DNA of 64,000 nucleotides from Flectobacillus sp. BAB-3569 (lineage in GTDB: Bacteria; Bacteroidota; Bacteroidia; Cytophagales; Spirosomataceae). The stretch covers positions 124,001-188,000 of the forward strand of contig NZ_NJFZ01000015.1 of the NCBI RefSeq assembly GCF_002270355.1, in the 5' to 3' direction. Positions within the stretch are counted from its first letter, which is position 1; each line of letters opens with the position of its first letter. Below the pieces are notes generated by a model. That model was not told the DNA's origin, did no database searches, and was given only the letters and a program-made list of their open reading frames with translations. Position numbers and translations under genes: made by a program. Positions 63,715 through 64,000 of this stretch are shown here, one piece after another.

Positions 63715-64000
63715 CTATAGTTTCATCACTTTACCCAAAGCCATAGGAAGGCTTATTAAATCATAGTGATTTTCATAGACTAAATACTTATTGACCCATG
63801 TTGGATTAAACTTATCTTTAAAGTCTCTCAATCCATGATAATGACGGAACTGTTGGAGTTTTTCGTAGGCAAATTTTACCGTCCATTCTGGAAAATCTTT
63901 TGGCTGGTCGATACCCGACATAGGCGCTACGCCCATGTTGAGGGCGCTCAATCCTTGTTCTTTGAGCTGGGCTATAAGGGCAATAATCAGCGCATCCATT
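63715..64000 (-). CDS. C-terminal part of a DUF2156/MprF-like lysyltransferase-type protein
   Basis: The 94-95 residues visible are the end of a longer protein whose start lies beyond the window edge. The piece IALIAQLKEQGLSALNMGVAPMSG, FAYEKLQQFRHYHGLRDFKDKFNPTWVNKYLVYENHYDLISLPMAL matches the C-terminal catalytic segment of the DUF2156 (GNAT-fold) domain of phosphatidylglycerol lysyltransferase/MprF-type proteins. These transfer amino acids to lipids, or act on related substrates. The Met near the window edge is probably internal. The full protein length cannot be judged. Confidence 0.75.
   Translation of the reverse strand, partial: MDALIIALIAQLKEQGLSALNMGVAPMSGIDQPKDFPEWTVKFAYEKLQQFRHYHGLRDFKDKFNPTWVNKYLVYENHYDLISLPMALGKVMKL

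Overview
The window looks like a chromosomal segment from a member of the Bacteroidota, most likely order Cytophagales (Flectobacillus/Arcicella/Runella-like; the genus is a guess). The pointers are a SusC/SusD pair, TAnnTTTG-type -7 promoter elements, near-absence of Shine-Dalgarno sequences, DUF4199 and LptE-type proteins, and a planctomycete-type cytochrome/DUF1501 cluster. No rRNA, tRNA, CRISPR array, prophage or intact transposase was seen.

Layout. 1-5 kb: two permeases (EamA, AEC), a carboxynorspermidine dehydrogenase and a GNAT-like protein broken by a one-base loss. 5.3-8.5 kb: a duplicated secreted beta-helix protein and an NTF2-like protein. 8.7-24.6 kb: a pectin/uronate catabolic region: a LacI regulator, a CE12-GH28 fusion, a GH105 hydrolase (broken twice), then uxaB, uxaA, uxaC, kdgK, eda, a hexuronate MFS transporter and kdgF. 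Pectin fragments would be deacetylated and cut outside the cytoplasm, and galacturonate/glucuronate would run through tagaturonate/fructuronate, altronate, KDG and KDPG to pyruvate and glyceraldehyde-3-phosphate. Two PurR-like operator candidates lie in front of the LacI gene and uxaB. 24.7-27.9 kb: carboxynorspermidine decarboxylase, DUF4199 and pirin genes. 28-39.4 kb: a predicted beta-1,3-glucan utilization locus (GH5, a propeller-TM-LuxR regulator, GH16, SusD, SusC) with a shared 11-bp-spaced direct-repeat motif upstream of the regulator and susC. 39.6-43 kb: small genes, including a 50-residue ORF and a gene with an internal TAG. 43.3-52 kb: a housekeeping block groEL-groES / conserved unknown / secG / unknown / lptE / sigma-54 activator / miaB. 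52.4-54.3 kb: an SF1 helicase. 54.5-55.6 kb: two paralogous lipoproteins. 55.8-63.3 kb: a four-gene planctomycete-type cluster (DUF2231-cytochrome-LRR, Tat-exported beta-propeller, DUF1501, PSCyt1/DUF1549/LamG/DUF1553). The end holds the C-terminus of a probable DUF2156/MprF-like protein.

Two window-wide patterns stand out. First, intergenic DNA is packed with small dispersed elements: a ~160-180 bp MITE-like family with imperfect terminal inverted repeats (about eight near-complete copies), a ~165-bp hairpin family (three copies), REPIN-like double hairpins, and other 60-120 bp repeats. Second, four genes are broken by five single-base losses in A/T homopolymers of 5-7 nt, and two more carry in-frame stops. 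The uniform homopolymer contraction suggests sequencing error more than decay, but this cannot be settled from the sequence alone.
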